DNA from: Mangifera indica
Taxonomy: Eukaryota; Streptophyta; Magnoliopsida; Sapindales; Anacardiaceae
Length of the DNA: 64,000 bases
Direction of reading: 5' to 3'
Assembly (NCBI RefSeq): GCF_011075055.1
Contig: NC_058145.1
Coordinates: 13,141,894 to 13,205,893, forward strand
Shown here: piece by piece, positions 1 through 12,393 of the stretch
Position numbering within the stretch: the stretch's first letter is position 1
Layout of the letters: every line of letters begins with the position of its first letter
Position numbers and translations under genes: made by a program
Notes under the pieces: generated by a model
The model's database searches: none
Told to the model about the DNA's origin: nothing
What the model saw: only the letters and a program-made list of their open reading frames with translations

Positions 1-1401
1 TCTAAGACGGTTCACATTATCTTCAAACTCTAACTGATGTGATGGTAACCAGACGTCTGTTGGTAAGTGTTTGAAAATATTATAAAATATACGTATCATA
101 ATTATTAATATAAAAGAAAATGAAATATATAAGAAATAATTATTAGAAAATTTGCATGAGGTGGGTAAACATTAATTATAATTATAATTTAATAAAATCA
201 AATAATTAAATAGTTTAATAATAAAAATAAGTTTAATGTGACACTAATAATAACATAAATAGACGACATCAATATGTATTTAAAGGTTAATTAGAGTTTT
301 AATAAGGCAATAACCTAATAAGTATTTGCTAAATATCTATTAAAATTCATCATTTAGAGAGAGGTTTCAAGAAAATAAAACCAGTTATTATAATGTGATT
401 AAATTTTGAGAGCTGCATCTATTAAAAAATATGACTTGATCAAATATTTCTAACACTTTAAATTAATTTAATTCAATATTTTATAACTTATATGAGATTT
501 TATAGATTTTAATTAATTATATTTGTCCGTTTAAATTTAATATCTTATATATGATATCAGAGTTAAACCAATTATGTTATAGAATCTGTTTTTTTTTTTA
601 ACTGAAATAAGAATTTATTAGTTTTCAATTATGTTTCAAAAATTTCAAAATATAGATTAAAAATAAAATTTAGGGTCCATATTGATGTTAAGAGTTTGGT
701 TCAGCTTTAAAATGAGGGCTTAAAATTGATGCATGAAAGCTTGAAGTTAGTGCTCAAAAATTCATAATCTTGGTGATTGAAGGTAGAATTTCACTCTGAC
801 GGTGAAATTTTCAGCATATGGCATCGTTTTTCGGCTTAATTGTGGCTTTAACAGCCACCATCGATGACTTCTTTTTTCTTTTTTGCCGCACAATTGCGGT
901 GTGAATGTAGCGGTGACATCAACTGTGCCAATGTCAACATATGCGGTGGACTCACAACAAATTCTTTCATCGGCCATCGCCACCAATCAACGATAGATCA
1001 GGAAGAAAAATCACTATAGACTTTCCTAATTCTTCCGTGACTTTTTGGTGCAAATTTTAAAAGGGACCTGATGAAATACGTGTGAGTTAAACCAACATAT
1101 CGTGTGAAATACTTCACAGAATCTAGCGTTAACTATAGAGATAAAGAAAACGATAAGATTTGTAAAGATGCTTTACCCTTTCAAAGAGAAGATTTAGCCA
1201 TGATAAAGCAGAAAGCATAAGTAAACTTTAAGGAACCCTTCTGTGATATATTCATATATCACTTGGGCTAAAGCTAACAAGAATTCAACTTTTTGCTATG
1301 TGAAGAAAAGAACAAATTATCCATGCAGTTCTAGCTACATTAATGCTGCACCACGGGATACTGCAAGCACCTGTTAATTTGAGGTCGATCGAGAGATAGC
1401 A
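1..1401. other. AT-rich intergenic, no gene seen
   Basis: No reading frame here resembles a known protein. The first 750 bases are very AT-rich. The stretch at about 750-1020 is richer in GC but its open frames carry no recognisable motif. The last few hundred bases are presumably the promoter and leader of the PLAT gene that follows. Confidence 0.6.
1243..1262. repeat. Perfect 9-bp inverted repeat upstream of the PLAT gene
   Basis: GTGATATAT is followed by TC and then ATATATCAC, a perfect palindromic arm pair about 140 bases before the ATG. It contains TATA-like sequence and could be part of the core promoter. A regulatory role is inference only. Confidence 0.4.
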
Positions 1402-2191
1402 ATGAGAATCAATAGCTACAGAGGATTCATCTTGATATGCTGCGTGCTTTTGCTTGCTTTACTTGCAGGAGGTGAAAGCCTCCACAACTTAAAAGAGAAG
1501 GTGATGATTTATTTTTGCTCTCTAGATCCTATTTCATTAGAGTACTGCTACGATACTCACTTTTGAATATACAAATAAATATATATATATTGTATTATCA
1601 GTATATCTATTTGTGTACTCAAAAATAAGTAATTATAATTTTATTAATTTCATTAATGGTTATATATAGATTTATAGACTTTGTAAGTGAAGTATTACTT
1701 ATAATTCCTTTAACTCTGCATATTTGGAGCAGCAAAATTGCAACTACACGGTGACAATAGAAACATCATGCACAAGGGGCGCCGAAACTTCAAACCGTGT
1801 AAGCCTGAGATTTGGTGACATGAAATCCAATGACATCTTGGTGAAACATCTAAACTCCAAGCATGTAAGAAAGGTGGATCCGTTAGCACCTGATGTCCTT
1901 GATGATGTGCCCAGAAAGCCATTTCAAGCTTGCAATATAGACGAGTTTCAAGTCACAGGACCATGCGTGGAGTCACCTGTTTGTTATCTGTATCTCAAAT
2001 TGATTGGAAATGATGATTGGCGTCCAGGTTTTGCACATATTAGAGAGATAGAGGGATCTCATCACAGCTCAAAATATTTCTACTTTCGACGGTATCTGCC
2101 TAGGAATGTCTGGCATGGCTCAGATATGTGTGATAGAGAGGTTACTCCTTTTGGGATCAAGCACAAGAGGAAGGTCTATCTTTACAGTTAA
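1402..2191 (+). CDS. ATS3: PLAT-domain protein, embryo-specific protein 3 (ATS3) family
   Basis: Two-exon gene: exon 1 is 1402-1500 (33 codons), and exon 2 starts at 1730 (or 3 bases later) and ends with TAA at 2189-2191. The protein is about 186 aa. It opens with a hydrophobic signal peptide (LICCVLLLALLAGG), so the product is probably secreted or enters the endomembrane system. The mature part starts with the NCNYTVTIETSC-type segment of the ATS3 branch of the PLAT/LH2 fold and ends with DMCDREVTPFGIKHKRK, with several conserved cysteines. The intron (1501-1729) begins GT and ends AG, and both exons join in phase 0. In Arabidopsis, ATS3 is expressed in developing embryos and related small PLAT proteins respond to stress; the biochemical role is not settled. 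An ATG at 1402 with a signal peptide directly behind it supports the chosen start. Confidence 0.9.
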
Positions 2192-3952
2192 CCCAATCCT
2201 ACCTTTAATGGTATAAAAAATAGAGCAACCCTATCTTCACACACCTTCGTGTCATCATGTTTTTCATGTAATGTTATCTTGAATTCAGAATTGATACGAT
2301 TACGTAATGATATATTATCTGTATATTATTAAATTTACGAAAATGTAAAACTAAGGCGGTTATGATTTGTACAGTTAATATAATAATATGTGGGGAGAGA
2401 GAAGACAACTCACCTGCTCAATTTATTATCAGAAGGTTATCAGGTGTATGTTATCAGTCAAATAGTTTCTTTCCATATTGCCAAAATCTCGATTTTGTAG
2501 TTAACAGTTATATAACCCCGAACAGTAAGAAATGTATAGACAATTCTACAGCCCCAAATTTTTCCTTCGGAAAAAAATTCTTCATTATCGTAATCATTTG
2601 GTAGTTTTTATAATGTGACAAGTCGTTTTCTGAGCAGCCTACTGTTTTCTGAAGCTAGGTACGTGGTTAAAGACTAATTCATAATTTCTGTGGGCAAGTC
2701 AATTAAATTTCTCTCCAAGCGTGATGGCTTTCCTTGCTCTCACATGTATGAAAAAATTATTTGCCCCAGTTATCAACTCTCATTTTCATTACACCAAATT
2801 ATGTATGTCACCTGTACAAGTATTCAACGACCGTCATACTTAAGCACACACATTGTGATTCGAACAAAGATTTGTAAAAATAAAAAACAGATCAGCATGC
2901 AACAGTATGTATGGAGAGAGAAGACTTTGCAAGTCTGCATGCATTTCATATCTCATGGCCGGATCCCCTTATATATAGCTTCAATAACTTCTTTAAGTTT
3001 TTCAATATTTTCTAAGTGTTTCTCTGGTACCTACAACTTTGAATTTGTAAGATGAGAAATTTGTGACACTTTTAAATAAATGTTAGTATTGTGTGTCCGT
3101 ATCTCATATCATTAAAAAATGTTAAGTTTAAATTAGTTAAATACGTTATAAATTCTTTAAGTTATCAAAACATATTTTTTGTTGTAAAACTCAGAAACAA
3201 AACGATAATAGATTATGTGTCCAAAATGAATAATATTAGTGGACCAAGACATATTTTTCTAACCATACCCTCACTGGCCTTTGGTTCCCCCTTAGACATC
3301 TCTATTTAATCAATTCTCATGCTTGCATTTAAAAAAATTAATTACCCTACTCATCTAATTACTACTAGAGATTGAATTTTTATCCACCATGTTACGGCTA
3401 TTGTATTCCTCTTTAAAATTAAATTAATTTTTTAAAGAGAATTTATTTTATAAAGAAATAATTAAGAAAATGAGCGGCATATCAATAATCTCCATCTATA
3501 TCGCAATTAAGAAATATATATTTTTTGCATGGACGTATGTCTTGTTCATTCTGCCGAAAGACTATATAATAATGAGAAGATTATGACATAATCATTTATG
3601 CGCATTCACCCTTTCTCTATTTGCAGATTCTTTTTCTTTTGTCTCTCTCCGTTTCTCTTTGTCTGTTCATGTACTGATGAACCCTACACTTGAATGCCCC
3701 TCTCAGGGAAGCATAAGCATGACAACTTGCCCTTGTACCTTCTTCCTCTATATTAAGCTCTCTCTTGATCCTTTTTCTCCCTCTTCTCCTCATCTATTGT
3801 ATATTTCTTTATACCTCTCTTCTGATTTCGCACTGTCTCTAAAACTTTTCTACTCATCCTTTTTTATATAAGTTTCTCCTTTCGAATCCAGCTTTCATAT
3901 ATATCAGAAGATACTGCAACAGATCCGAGAGGAGTTATTAAACTCTTTTGTA
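2192..3952. other. Intergenic between the PLAT gene and the WOX3 locus
   Basis: Several open frames of 70-120 codons occur but none has a recognisable domain and none shows exon-like continuation. The last 350 bases are pyrimidine-rich (CT runs at about 3600-3860), typical of a plant leader or promoter for the homeobox locus that follows. Confidence 0.55.
3862..3872 (+). promoter_or_regulatory. Probable TATA box of the WOX3 locus
   Basis: TTTTATATAAG lies in a CT-rich tract about 80-90 bases upstream of the ATG at 3953. Spacing and composition fit a plant TATA box. No transcript evidence is available. Confidence 0.45.
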
Positions 3953-5253
3953 ATGCCTCCAGCAACTTCCTCTAGGTGGAGTCCAACGCGGGAACAGCTG
4001 ATGATTCTAGAGGAATTATACAGAAGTGTGATTCGAACTCCAAATGTGTCTCAAATTCAACATATCACTGTCCACCTCTCCTATTTCTGAAAGATACAAG
4101 GAAAGAATGTTTTTATTGGTTTCAGAACCATAAAGCAAGAGAAAGACAGAAGCTTAGAAGGAAGCTCGGCAAGCAACGCCAACAGCAACACCAACTGTAT
4201 CATCATAATCATCACCAGCCACACCGTCGCCAACTTTTTCAACCTCTTCAACAATTATCCTGCTTCAGTCCAATTAGATTCCTTCCCCGGGTAGAATCAC
4301 ATCTCAGTTATGCATATATGTATGCTTATATATAAAATTTCTAATTGTCTACAACATCTTGGAATTTGTCGATGGTAAAATGAATTACCTTATCTTTTTT
4401 AGAGCTATCCTTCTTTTCACTTGGCTCTTATATGCTTTTTCATTCTTGTTGTTTCCACATCCATGATATATAACATGGGTTTAAAAGTTTTCTATATGAA
4501 TTTTATAGGAATTATCATTTTAGTTGTTTAGGGTTTCTTGAAAATAGGTGGGTTTACTCTACATTATCTTTATTTATCACTGAATTGGCAGTATTAGACC
4601 ATATTTTCCATGATCGCAGGACTGATTTCTTTTAATTGGGTGTATCCCTTTGTTATAAGTGAGGGTTTGTAGCGTTCAATAGACCCATCATGCTTCCTTT
4701 TAATCTTGAAAACTCACTTGCAACCAATTGGTTTCCTGTCACAAGGAAGAGGGAATCCAAGTGTTATTATTTTGGAGAGCTTGTATCTCAGCTTACATTG
4801 TATCAGGCCATTCTGAAACTTGCACAGTTTTAGTAAATATTTTGGTTTCTTTAGTGGAAGACAAAACAGTGAGAAATCAGTCCTATAATTACGGAGAATA
4901 TTGTCTTATAGGTAGGAAGAAAGATTTCATTAATGTTTGGTTTTAAAATATTATCTGTTGAACAGGGAGGAAAGTCTGAAAATTCACCCTAACAGATGAT
5001 GAAGCATACGTGGAAGGTGAATATACCCGACAGTAGAGTTGAGATGAGGAAGTCATTGGTGGAAATGCACGGTCGTGATTGGATAATGATGATGGATGCA
5101 GCTGCGGCTCCACCACCTAATTTCACATCATGCTGCTCTAGACCACCGCTCAAAACCCTTGAGCTTTTCCCAATAGCTACAAATCTTAAAGAAGAGTGTA
5201 ACTCAGACTCATCAAACAAGCCTCTCTCCCGCAACACCACCATTAATAACTAA
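3953..5253 (+). pseudogene. WOX3: WUSCHEL-related homeobox 3 (PRESSED FLOWER type), disrupted
   Basis: ATG at 3953 opens [20 protein letters not shown], the WOX3/PRS N-terminus and helix 1 of the homeodomain. The frame runs to HLSYF and meets TGA at 4088-4090, where the family has glycine (GGA). About 20 bases on, in the T run at 4111-4115, one base is missing relative to NVFYWFQNHKARERQK. The rest of the homeodomain therefore continues in another frame, with a Q/H-rich stretch behind it. A second exon begins after an AG at 4994-4995 and runs to TAA at 5251-5253. It holds GRDWIMMMD and a WUS-box-type segment LKTLELFPIA, both characteristic of WOX3. The intron is roughly 4.29-4.995 kb; its donor is not certain. 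WOX3 proteins are nuclear transcription factors acting in lateral organ margins. Two lesions in the DNA-binding domain argue for a pseudogene, although the T-run deletion alone could be an assembly error. Confidence 0.82.
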
Positions 5254-6493
5254 ACGCAAATGCGGGCTCTTATAGCTTCTTTCTCTCTCTAGCTTAAGCT
5301 TGAAATCTGTCTTCTGACTTTGTTTCTTTGTTGACCTTGGTTACCATTATGCTTAGCTACTCTGGAGACTCAGAAAGATCTAATTTGTCTACTGAGTAAA
5401 GAAACTGGTCTCCAACTGTTACACCTTTATTAATTTGTATTCTCTCTTTACGATATTTACAATCAAACACTTATATGCTTGAAAACTCCTCTTTATCTTT
5501 CCTTCGTCGGCACTGAGTTTCCTTTTTTTTTTGGTTAATTTTATGTAATAAAAGCTGCCATATTGCCATTAGCACTCCACCTATATACCAGGGATATGTA
5601 GACACATAGAAGTCAGCTTTTCATTGAACCTACGGAGTCACAGCATATTGGGCTAAAATTTCCCGTCTGTTGACATGAAATCTCTTGTACCATTTTCTCA
5701 AGAATAGGTTTTGCATATGCCATGTTATGACGTAAGGTCACTAGTTTCGTTTTTTTTTGAATTTATCAAAAGAATAACTCTAACTACCGACTAATTTGTG
5801 TAGGGATAATCTAGTCTTCTTTCAATGAACCCTCAATTATATTACACATATCCTGTGACTTGAACGCCCTCAATAAGCAATAATACATGTGAAACCAATA
5901 ACCACACACACTCATTATCCAAGCTCCTATCACGTTCACCAACGTAGCCTCGACAATATAAATGAAAACACTGTAAGAAAAATAATTACAGTTTTGGAAA
6001 ATTAATTTCTTACTTCATGTAGCCGCAGAAAAATAATTACAGTTTTGGAAAATTGAAAAAAAAAAATTCAAGGGGAAACAATAATCCCAACAATGATAAT
6101 ATAAGTAGTTGGTAATAATCAGAAAGATGGCAAACATTATAGTTTGTCCCTGGGAATTTGACATAGCAATAATGTAAAAAAACATGCAGTGATTTTGAAT
6201 TAAATGGAAGACTATGAAATCAAAGGCACACGACAGAGGCCTCCACTCGTGTGAGTAAAAATTAAATAGCCCACCCCCACTGGTACGTGCATGCATTTAG
6301 ATTTCGCCACTACGTCACGCTCGGTACTTAAAAAGACGATAAAAATTTTCTCATACCGCTAACATTATTAAATCCTGCTCTACCAATACACTTCTATCTA
6401 TTTGCCCCTCCAAGTTTTTTATAACAGCCGCGTACAAACATGGTTAATTAATTGTATGGTATTTCATTATTTATTACATAGATATGTATGTAC

Positions 6494-6497
6494 GTAT

Positions 6498-6533
<36 letters not shown>

Positions 6534-6552
6534 GTGTGTGTGTGTATGTGTG

Positions 6553-6585
<33 letters not shown>

Positions 6586-6635
6586 GTACATATATGTGTA
6601 TGTGCATGCATGTGTGTGCATGTGCACATGTGTGT
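6494..6635. repeat. Compound microsatellite CA/TA/TG/TACA
   Basis: A run of CA repeats passes into TA, then TG, then TACA tetramers and a tail of TGTGCATG-type units. The CA and TG blocks are complementary, so the tract can fold back on itself. It is likely polymorphic between individuals. Confidence 0.9.
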
Positions 6636-7629
6636 TTTCCATCATCTCACCAAATTTCTTTGTTACTAACCATTAACTCTGTCCAACATCTCCCTTTAAT
6701 ATAATTCTCTTTTATGTTGGTTTATATATAGGTTTCTTGGAGATAAAAGTATATTTAAAACTCTCCAAAATTATGATCTTAACCCATAAAAGGAATTTGA
6801 ATAAGAGAGAATCATGTCTACATTAATGACATCTTATTTACAGAGAATGTTAAAATCATATTGAATAAGCATTATGAAAAGGTTGTGCCAAAGAGTCTAT
6901 AGGTGGGCACCCTTTTTGATAAGAGCGTAATTCGAACATATCTATAATTCGAATAAAATTTCATTGAGCTACAAGTTTTAGGTTGGAATACTATTTATCG
7001 CTATTTGTTGGTTATCAAATCTTATCCCACTTTAAAGGTTGACTTTAGAGATAATTTTTTAATTATATAACAAGTAACAACCTAAATATCAATGATAATG
7101 TATTACTATATGATTGAGTGTTATTTTATACTTAATTTAATAACATAGTATAATGAAACCAATATTATATGATTCACTTAATTATATGATGACACATAAT
7201 TATTGTTATTTAAATTAATACTTATTATATATAAGTATTAAAAATGACACCAGATACCCTGCATTCTGAATGAAGCGTATTGATATTTATTTAAATGATA
7301 TTGCTTTTTAGAAATGCTTCGCAGATGGTTTGCCATGCCCATCGAAGAGAAAACTGTGTATACCAATTGAGTTTTCCTACAGTATATAAAAACTGAGAAT
7401 GATTTATGGCTACAACTACGTTTTCATGCTTTTGTCTCTGTAAATAAAGTGGAGAGAGACATAAAAAATATTCCATCCTGCAAGCTGATCTTCTTTGAAG
7501 AATTCCAGAATACTACCAACTGATTTTGATGTGAATGCTTGCTTTTGATTTGTTTGCACTTTCAGCAATGATGAGGAAGTGGGGTTTTTAGCTGGTTGCT
7601 AATTCAGTAAGCCGGGAAGTAGGTGAAGA

Positions 7630-8010
7630 TATACAAGTTATTAGTATTATACGACATATTTGAAAAACGATATATATCATAAAATGTATCGTATTAATAT
7701 GATACAATAGATATATTTTATAATACAATACATAATCTTACGATATAATATATATTGATATATATTCTTAGTAAAAATAATAATGTAATAAAAGTATGTA
7801 TAAAAAATTTTAAAATTTTAAAGGTATTTATGATATTTCTAAAATATGACATGTTAATTAGAATTTTTTATTATTTTATCATATTATTATTTAAAATATA
7901 TATTTTATGATAGGATACGATACATAATATAATATAAAAAATTTGATTTTTGATATATGATATGATATTGATATACGATATGATAACAAATACATTAATG
8001 TGGATATAAT
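7630..8010. repeat. AT-rich degenerate repeat with GATACGATA/TATCGTAT motifs
   Basis: The stretch is dominated by permutations of ATACGATA and ATATGATA in both orientations, for example near 7660-7745 and 7905-7990. This suggests a decayed inverted-repeat element or satellite. Boundaries and family cannot be fixed by eye. Confidence 0.45.
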
Positions 8011-8263
8011 TGGATATAATTTAATAAAAAATATATGAGCATAGCTAAGTTTATGAATTAGGAGATAATCAAGGTTTGACTTGAAAAGGAAGGAGGTCAG
8101 AGAAATTGATTGCCTTTGACACCACTCTGAAGTTGTTCTAACAACTTGTGTCAATCTCAATGTAGCTACTGATATAGAGCTGTCCCTGTTTTCTCTCAAC
8201 TTCAATCTACAATATTTTTTTTTTATCACGTAATAATCCTCATAAAAGTAAAGCTCCCTGTAC

Positions 8264-8277
8264 TCTATATATATATG
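8264..8277 (+). promoter_or_regulatory. Probable TATA box of the laccase gene
   Basis: A TATATATATAT run lies about 50-60 bases upstream of the laccase ATG at 8325, in a position consistent with a TATA box and a short leader. Confidence 0.45.
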
Positions 8278-8324
8278 CCACCGTATAATCTACAATATTC
8301 CCAAAGAAAAAAGGAAAGAGAGAA

Positions 8325-10559
8325 ATGGGTGCTCTTCTAGGATTGTTTTTCTTTTTTTTCACATTGTCTCTGCTTGCTCACCCTGCACTTAGCATCACTA
8401 GGCACTACAAGTTTGATGTATGTGTAGCATTTTTTAAATATGCATCTAATTCTACAAATAATTTTATAAGTAGTTGTTTATGTCTTGAACATTTCGTCAA
8501 AATATTGTGCAGATCAAATTGCAAAATGTGACGCGTTTGTGCCATACCAAGAGCATTGTATCAGTAAATGGGCGGTTTCCAGGGCCTCGCATTGTTGCCA
8601 GGGAGGGTGACCGGCTGCTAATCAAAGTGGTTAACCATGTCCAGAACAATATCTCAATCCATTGGTATAATAAATACATCACACAGCATATTCATTTTTT
8701 TACCTAATCTCTACACATTAAAGGAGAAAATTCGTTTGAGCTATCATAGGAAATGCAAGTTATGGTTTGTTTGAAACAGGCATGGCATTCGACAGCTTCA
8801 AAGTGGATGGGCTGATGGACCAGCATATATAACACAATGCCCGATTCAAACAGGGCAGAGCTATGTGTATAACTTCACCATTGTTGGGCAGAGAGGCACC
8901 TTGTGGTGGCATGCTCATATATCATGGCAAAGATCAACACTCTATGGTCCCATAATTATCCTTCCCAAGCTCGGGGTTCCTTATCCCTTCGCCAAGCCTT
9001 ACAAGGAAGTCCCCATTATCTTTGGTAATTATAACCATAAACATTTCCAAATTGCAATTTACCTTCTTCTGAAGTAGTCCAAATTTGTTTACGAAGTTAA
9101 TGATGTTTAAAATTGAATTGCAGGAGAGTGGTTCAAGGCAGATACTGAGGCTATCATTTCCCAGGCTCTTCAAACAGGTGGAGGCCCAAATGTGTCTGAT
9201 GCATATACCATAAATGGACTTCCAGGGCCATTGTATAACTGCTCTGCTAAAGGTATCAAAATCTACAGGTCACTGCATATTCCGCTAAAACAAGTTTAAT
9301 GAAGAAACGTTATTAACAAAATTTTGTATAAATCTGCTAATGTAGATACATTCAAGCTAAAGGTGAAACCTGGAAAGACCTACCTTCTGCGTTTAATCAA
9401 CGCTGCACTCAACGACGAGCTCTTCTTTAGCATAGCAAATCACACTGTTGTAGTTGTGGATGTGGATGCCCTTTATGTTAAACCTTTTGAGACTGGAACA
9501 TTGCTGATTGCTCCAGGTCAAACAACAAACGTTCTTCTGAAAACCAAATCCCACTACCCAAATGCCACATTTTTCATGACTGCTAGACCTTATGTAACTG
9601 GTCTAGGTACTTTCGACAATTCGACTGTTGCTGGTATTTTAGAATATGAACTGCCATACAATTTTCACTCAAGCAACTCCATCAAAAAACTTCATCTCTT
9701 CAGACCAATTCTGCCTCCTCTGAACGACACTTCCTTTGCTACAACTTTCACCCTTAAACTGCGTAGCTTGGCTAGTGCACAATTCCCTGCCAATGTGCCC
9801 CAAAAGGTTGACAAACAATTCTTCTTCACTGTGGGCTTGGGAACAACTCCATGCCAAGGCAACCAAACCTGCCAAGGCCCTAATGGAACCATGTTTCAGG
9901 CTTCTGTTAATAACATCTCCTTTGCAATGCCAACCACAGCTCTACTGCAGTCTCATTTTTCTGGCCAATCAAATGGCGTTTACACTCCTGATTTTCCTGC
10001 ATATCCCTTGGTTCCATTCAATTATACAGGCACCCCACCAAATAACACTATGGTAAGCAATGGAACAAAGCTATTGGTGCTTCCATTTAATACAAGTGTG
10101 GAGCTAATTATGCAGGACACTAGCATACTTGGTGCCGAAAGTCACCCTCTTCACTTGCATGGCTTCAATTTCTTCGTAGTTGGTCAAGGTTTCGGAAATT
10201 TTGACCCAAATAAGGACCCTGCGAACTTCAATCTTATTGACCCTATTGAAAGAAACACAGTCGGCGTCCCCTCAGGCGGGTGGGTGGCAATCCGATTCCT
10301 TGCAGACAATCCTGGTGGGTAACAAATCATGCATACATTTTTTGTTCTAATTTGAAGAAACTTATGAAAATCTTTCTGTATTATGCATTTTTTTCTCTTA
10401 GTTGAATGATCCAATTATATAAATACAGGGGTATGGTTTATGCACTGCCATCTGGAAGTTCACACTAGCTGGGGTTTGAAGATGGCCTGGATTGTCTTAG
10501 ATGGAAAGCTTCCCAATCAGAAGCTACTTCCTCCACCAGCTGATCTTCCCAAGTGTTAA
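8325..10559 (+). CDS. LAC17: Laccase, LAC17 type (multicopper oxidase)
   Basis: Six exons read by frame and splice signals: 8325-8417, 8513-8664, 8780-9024, 9124-9252, 9346-10314 and 10429-10559. They total 1719 nt (572 aa), close to the usual laccase length. A signal peptide ([18 protein letters not shown]) leads to ITRHYKF, the canonical mature start. All copper-ligand motifs are present: HWHG (rebuilt across intron 2), WWHAH, HPLHLHG and HCHLEVH (last exon). Many NXT/NXS sites indicate a glycosylated apoplastic enzyme. The last exon ends [10 protein letters not shown], as in LAC17. Laccases of this clade oxidise monolignols with O2 during lignin polymerisation in the cell wall; that role is inferred from family membership. 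The six-exon layout with HWHG split by an intron is typical. A dead relative lies about 2 kb downstream. Confidence 0.95.
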
Positions 10560-12344
10560 CAACAATATTGCTCACTTCATGGACGTTCATTCCAAGAAGT
10601 TTTTTTTTTTCTTTTAACCAATTAATTCTTTTATTCTATTTTTCTTGTTTGGCCTCGGCTGATTTAAGTCAAAAGATCGATTGTTCATGGATGAAGAGTT
10701 TAATAAGGAAGAGAGAGTTGACAATTTTTATTTTTTGGTTTCATTAATTTCTTTGTTGTAATGATCATGCTCATGATAATTTTAAGCAAATATCTACCTT
10801 TCAGTGGATAAAATTCATATTGTAGCAAGAATTTTCCTTTCTCTGCTCATTTTGATCCTCACATTTAGACGCGTCAATTAAGCTGTCTACCCATAGCGCG
10901 AGAAAATCGCCCAGTCCATTATTGTAACATGTCAAATCTGGCTTATGAGCCTTTCAGATTGAGTCTAAACACAATGTTCATCAGTTGGTTTAATCTATTA
11001 TTGTTTATATAATCAATAAAAAATATTAATTAATTAATAATTATAATATTAAAATTTATATTTTTATAAAAATTAATGGGTAAGACTCTGGCCAGCCGAT
11101 TAAAGATTCAATCTAATCCTTAATATATTGAATCGGATATAAGTCTTAACAAATTTTATCAATCGATTTGATCTATAGGTCTAACAGACCGTACAAAAGC
11201 CGGTCCGGTGCAGCCCACCAACTCCTCAAGTTGCATCTCAAAAATTGTTATTTTAATAGAAAAGCAAATTACTTGTTACCCCTATCTTTGATGGAATGAC
11301 TTTTTCACCTTTTAGGTTTAAAAATTCACTTTTTCTACCTGTCTGATAACCTATTAATAAAAAGGATAAGATTAATATTTTAAACAAATTAAAAAAATAT
11401 TTAAAAGATATTTAAAAATTAACTAATGTAGTGTCGACACGTGGATAGGTTAGATTGTATTGGTTGAGGAAATTTCTTCAATGCAATTTCTTTTCTAGTT
11501 TTTTTTTTTGTTTTAAAACCTAAATTTTCAAATATCTTCTCTTATCTCCCCAACTCCAAAAAACCCCACCTCCAAACCCCAATTCTACCCAAATCCATTT
11601 CTAATTTCCTCCACCTGAAAAAACCACAAAAAGTTTTGGGATTTCCTTCATTTTTAAATTGGTTTTGTCCCCTTCGTCTATGTTGTCTTTATTGAAATTT
11701 CAACACAAATGGTTATGGTAAATCGTTGTTTCTAGATACAGTTGTCAGTTGATGAGTGTAGTATTATTTACTTTTGAACTATTTTTATTTTCTTAAACTA
11801 GTGGCTTTTAAAGTTAAAATATTGATTATTAGGAGTCAAATTTTATTTTTTTTTTAAAAATAGAATAAAATATTATTAATGTTTCCAAAGTGAAAAAAAG
11901 TTAGAAAATGCTTTAATGTGTGTTAACTTTAATTATAATTTTAGTTTAATAAAACTAAATATTCAAATAATCCAATAAAAATTTACATATAAACTTAAAT
12001 AATTAATTTTAAAAAGTCTAATGTATTTAAAATTATGATATGAAAAAATAATATTAATATAATTCTTAAGACAATCTTTTATATATTGATTAAGTCTTTA
12101 TTCTTAAATTTTAATATAATAGTTTTATGAAAAAAAAAATTTAAAAAGTTTTATTTATTCAAATTGCACGGTTTATCAAGAATTCTTACAATTTTCAGTT
12201 TATTAATTTAATATTTTATCACCTCTACGTGGATAGTACAAGTAAGGGGCATACCATGTGTTTATTCGTGTAAATTAAATCTTGGAATTCTCGCCCATCT
12301 CGCTTCTTACAAGGCAGAACGAGAAAGGGATCTAATTGGGAGGG
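10560..12344. other. Intergenic between the laccase and the laccase relic
   Basis: Contains the laccase 3' flank and then AT-rich, repeat-like DNA. The segment near 11270-11480, with short CT-rich and poly-A blocks, looks transposon-derived but has no clear ends. No gene is recognisable. The stretch just before 12345 may hold more badly decayed laccase sequence, but this is too diverged to call. Confidence 0.5.
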
Positions 12345-12393
12345 GAGAATTGTCATTTCCCCACACCAACCAGGGTCTTAACTGAGCTGGACT
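12345..12393 (+). pseudogene. Laccase relic, upstream half of the last exon
   Basis: The sequence leading to 12393 aligns with the last exon of the intact laccase around its [16 protein letters not shown] segment. The cues are NCHF in place of HCHL, then HTN.GL, then an in-frame TGA. There are small deletions and the copper-ligand region is degraded. The reading resumes after the inserted element at 13540, so this and the next piece are one broken exon. The alignment is by eye and is weaker here than in the downstream half. Confidence 0.55.

Larger units (their letters stand above)
5254..8324. other. Intergenic, with microsatellite and AT-rich repeat
   Basis: Three kilobases without a recognisable gene. 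It contains a compound microsatellite (about 6494-6635) and an AT-rich degenerate repeat (about 7630-8010), annotated separately. The open frames over the microsatellite are low-complexity artefacts. Confidence 0.6.

Noticed and set aside
2690..3309. Two plus-strand open frames of 121 and 72 codons
   Set aside because: AT-rich, no motif, no splice-supported continuation and no conserved family features.
6402..6704. Open frames rich in T-H and Y-I
   Set aside because: Translations of the CA/TA/TG microsatellite.
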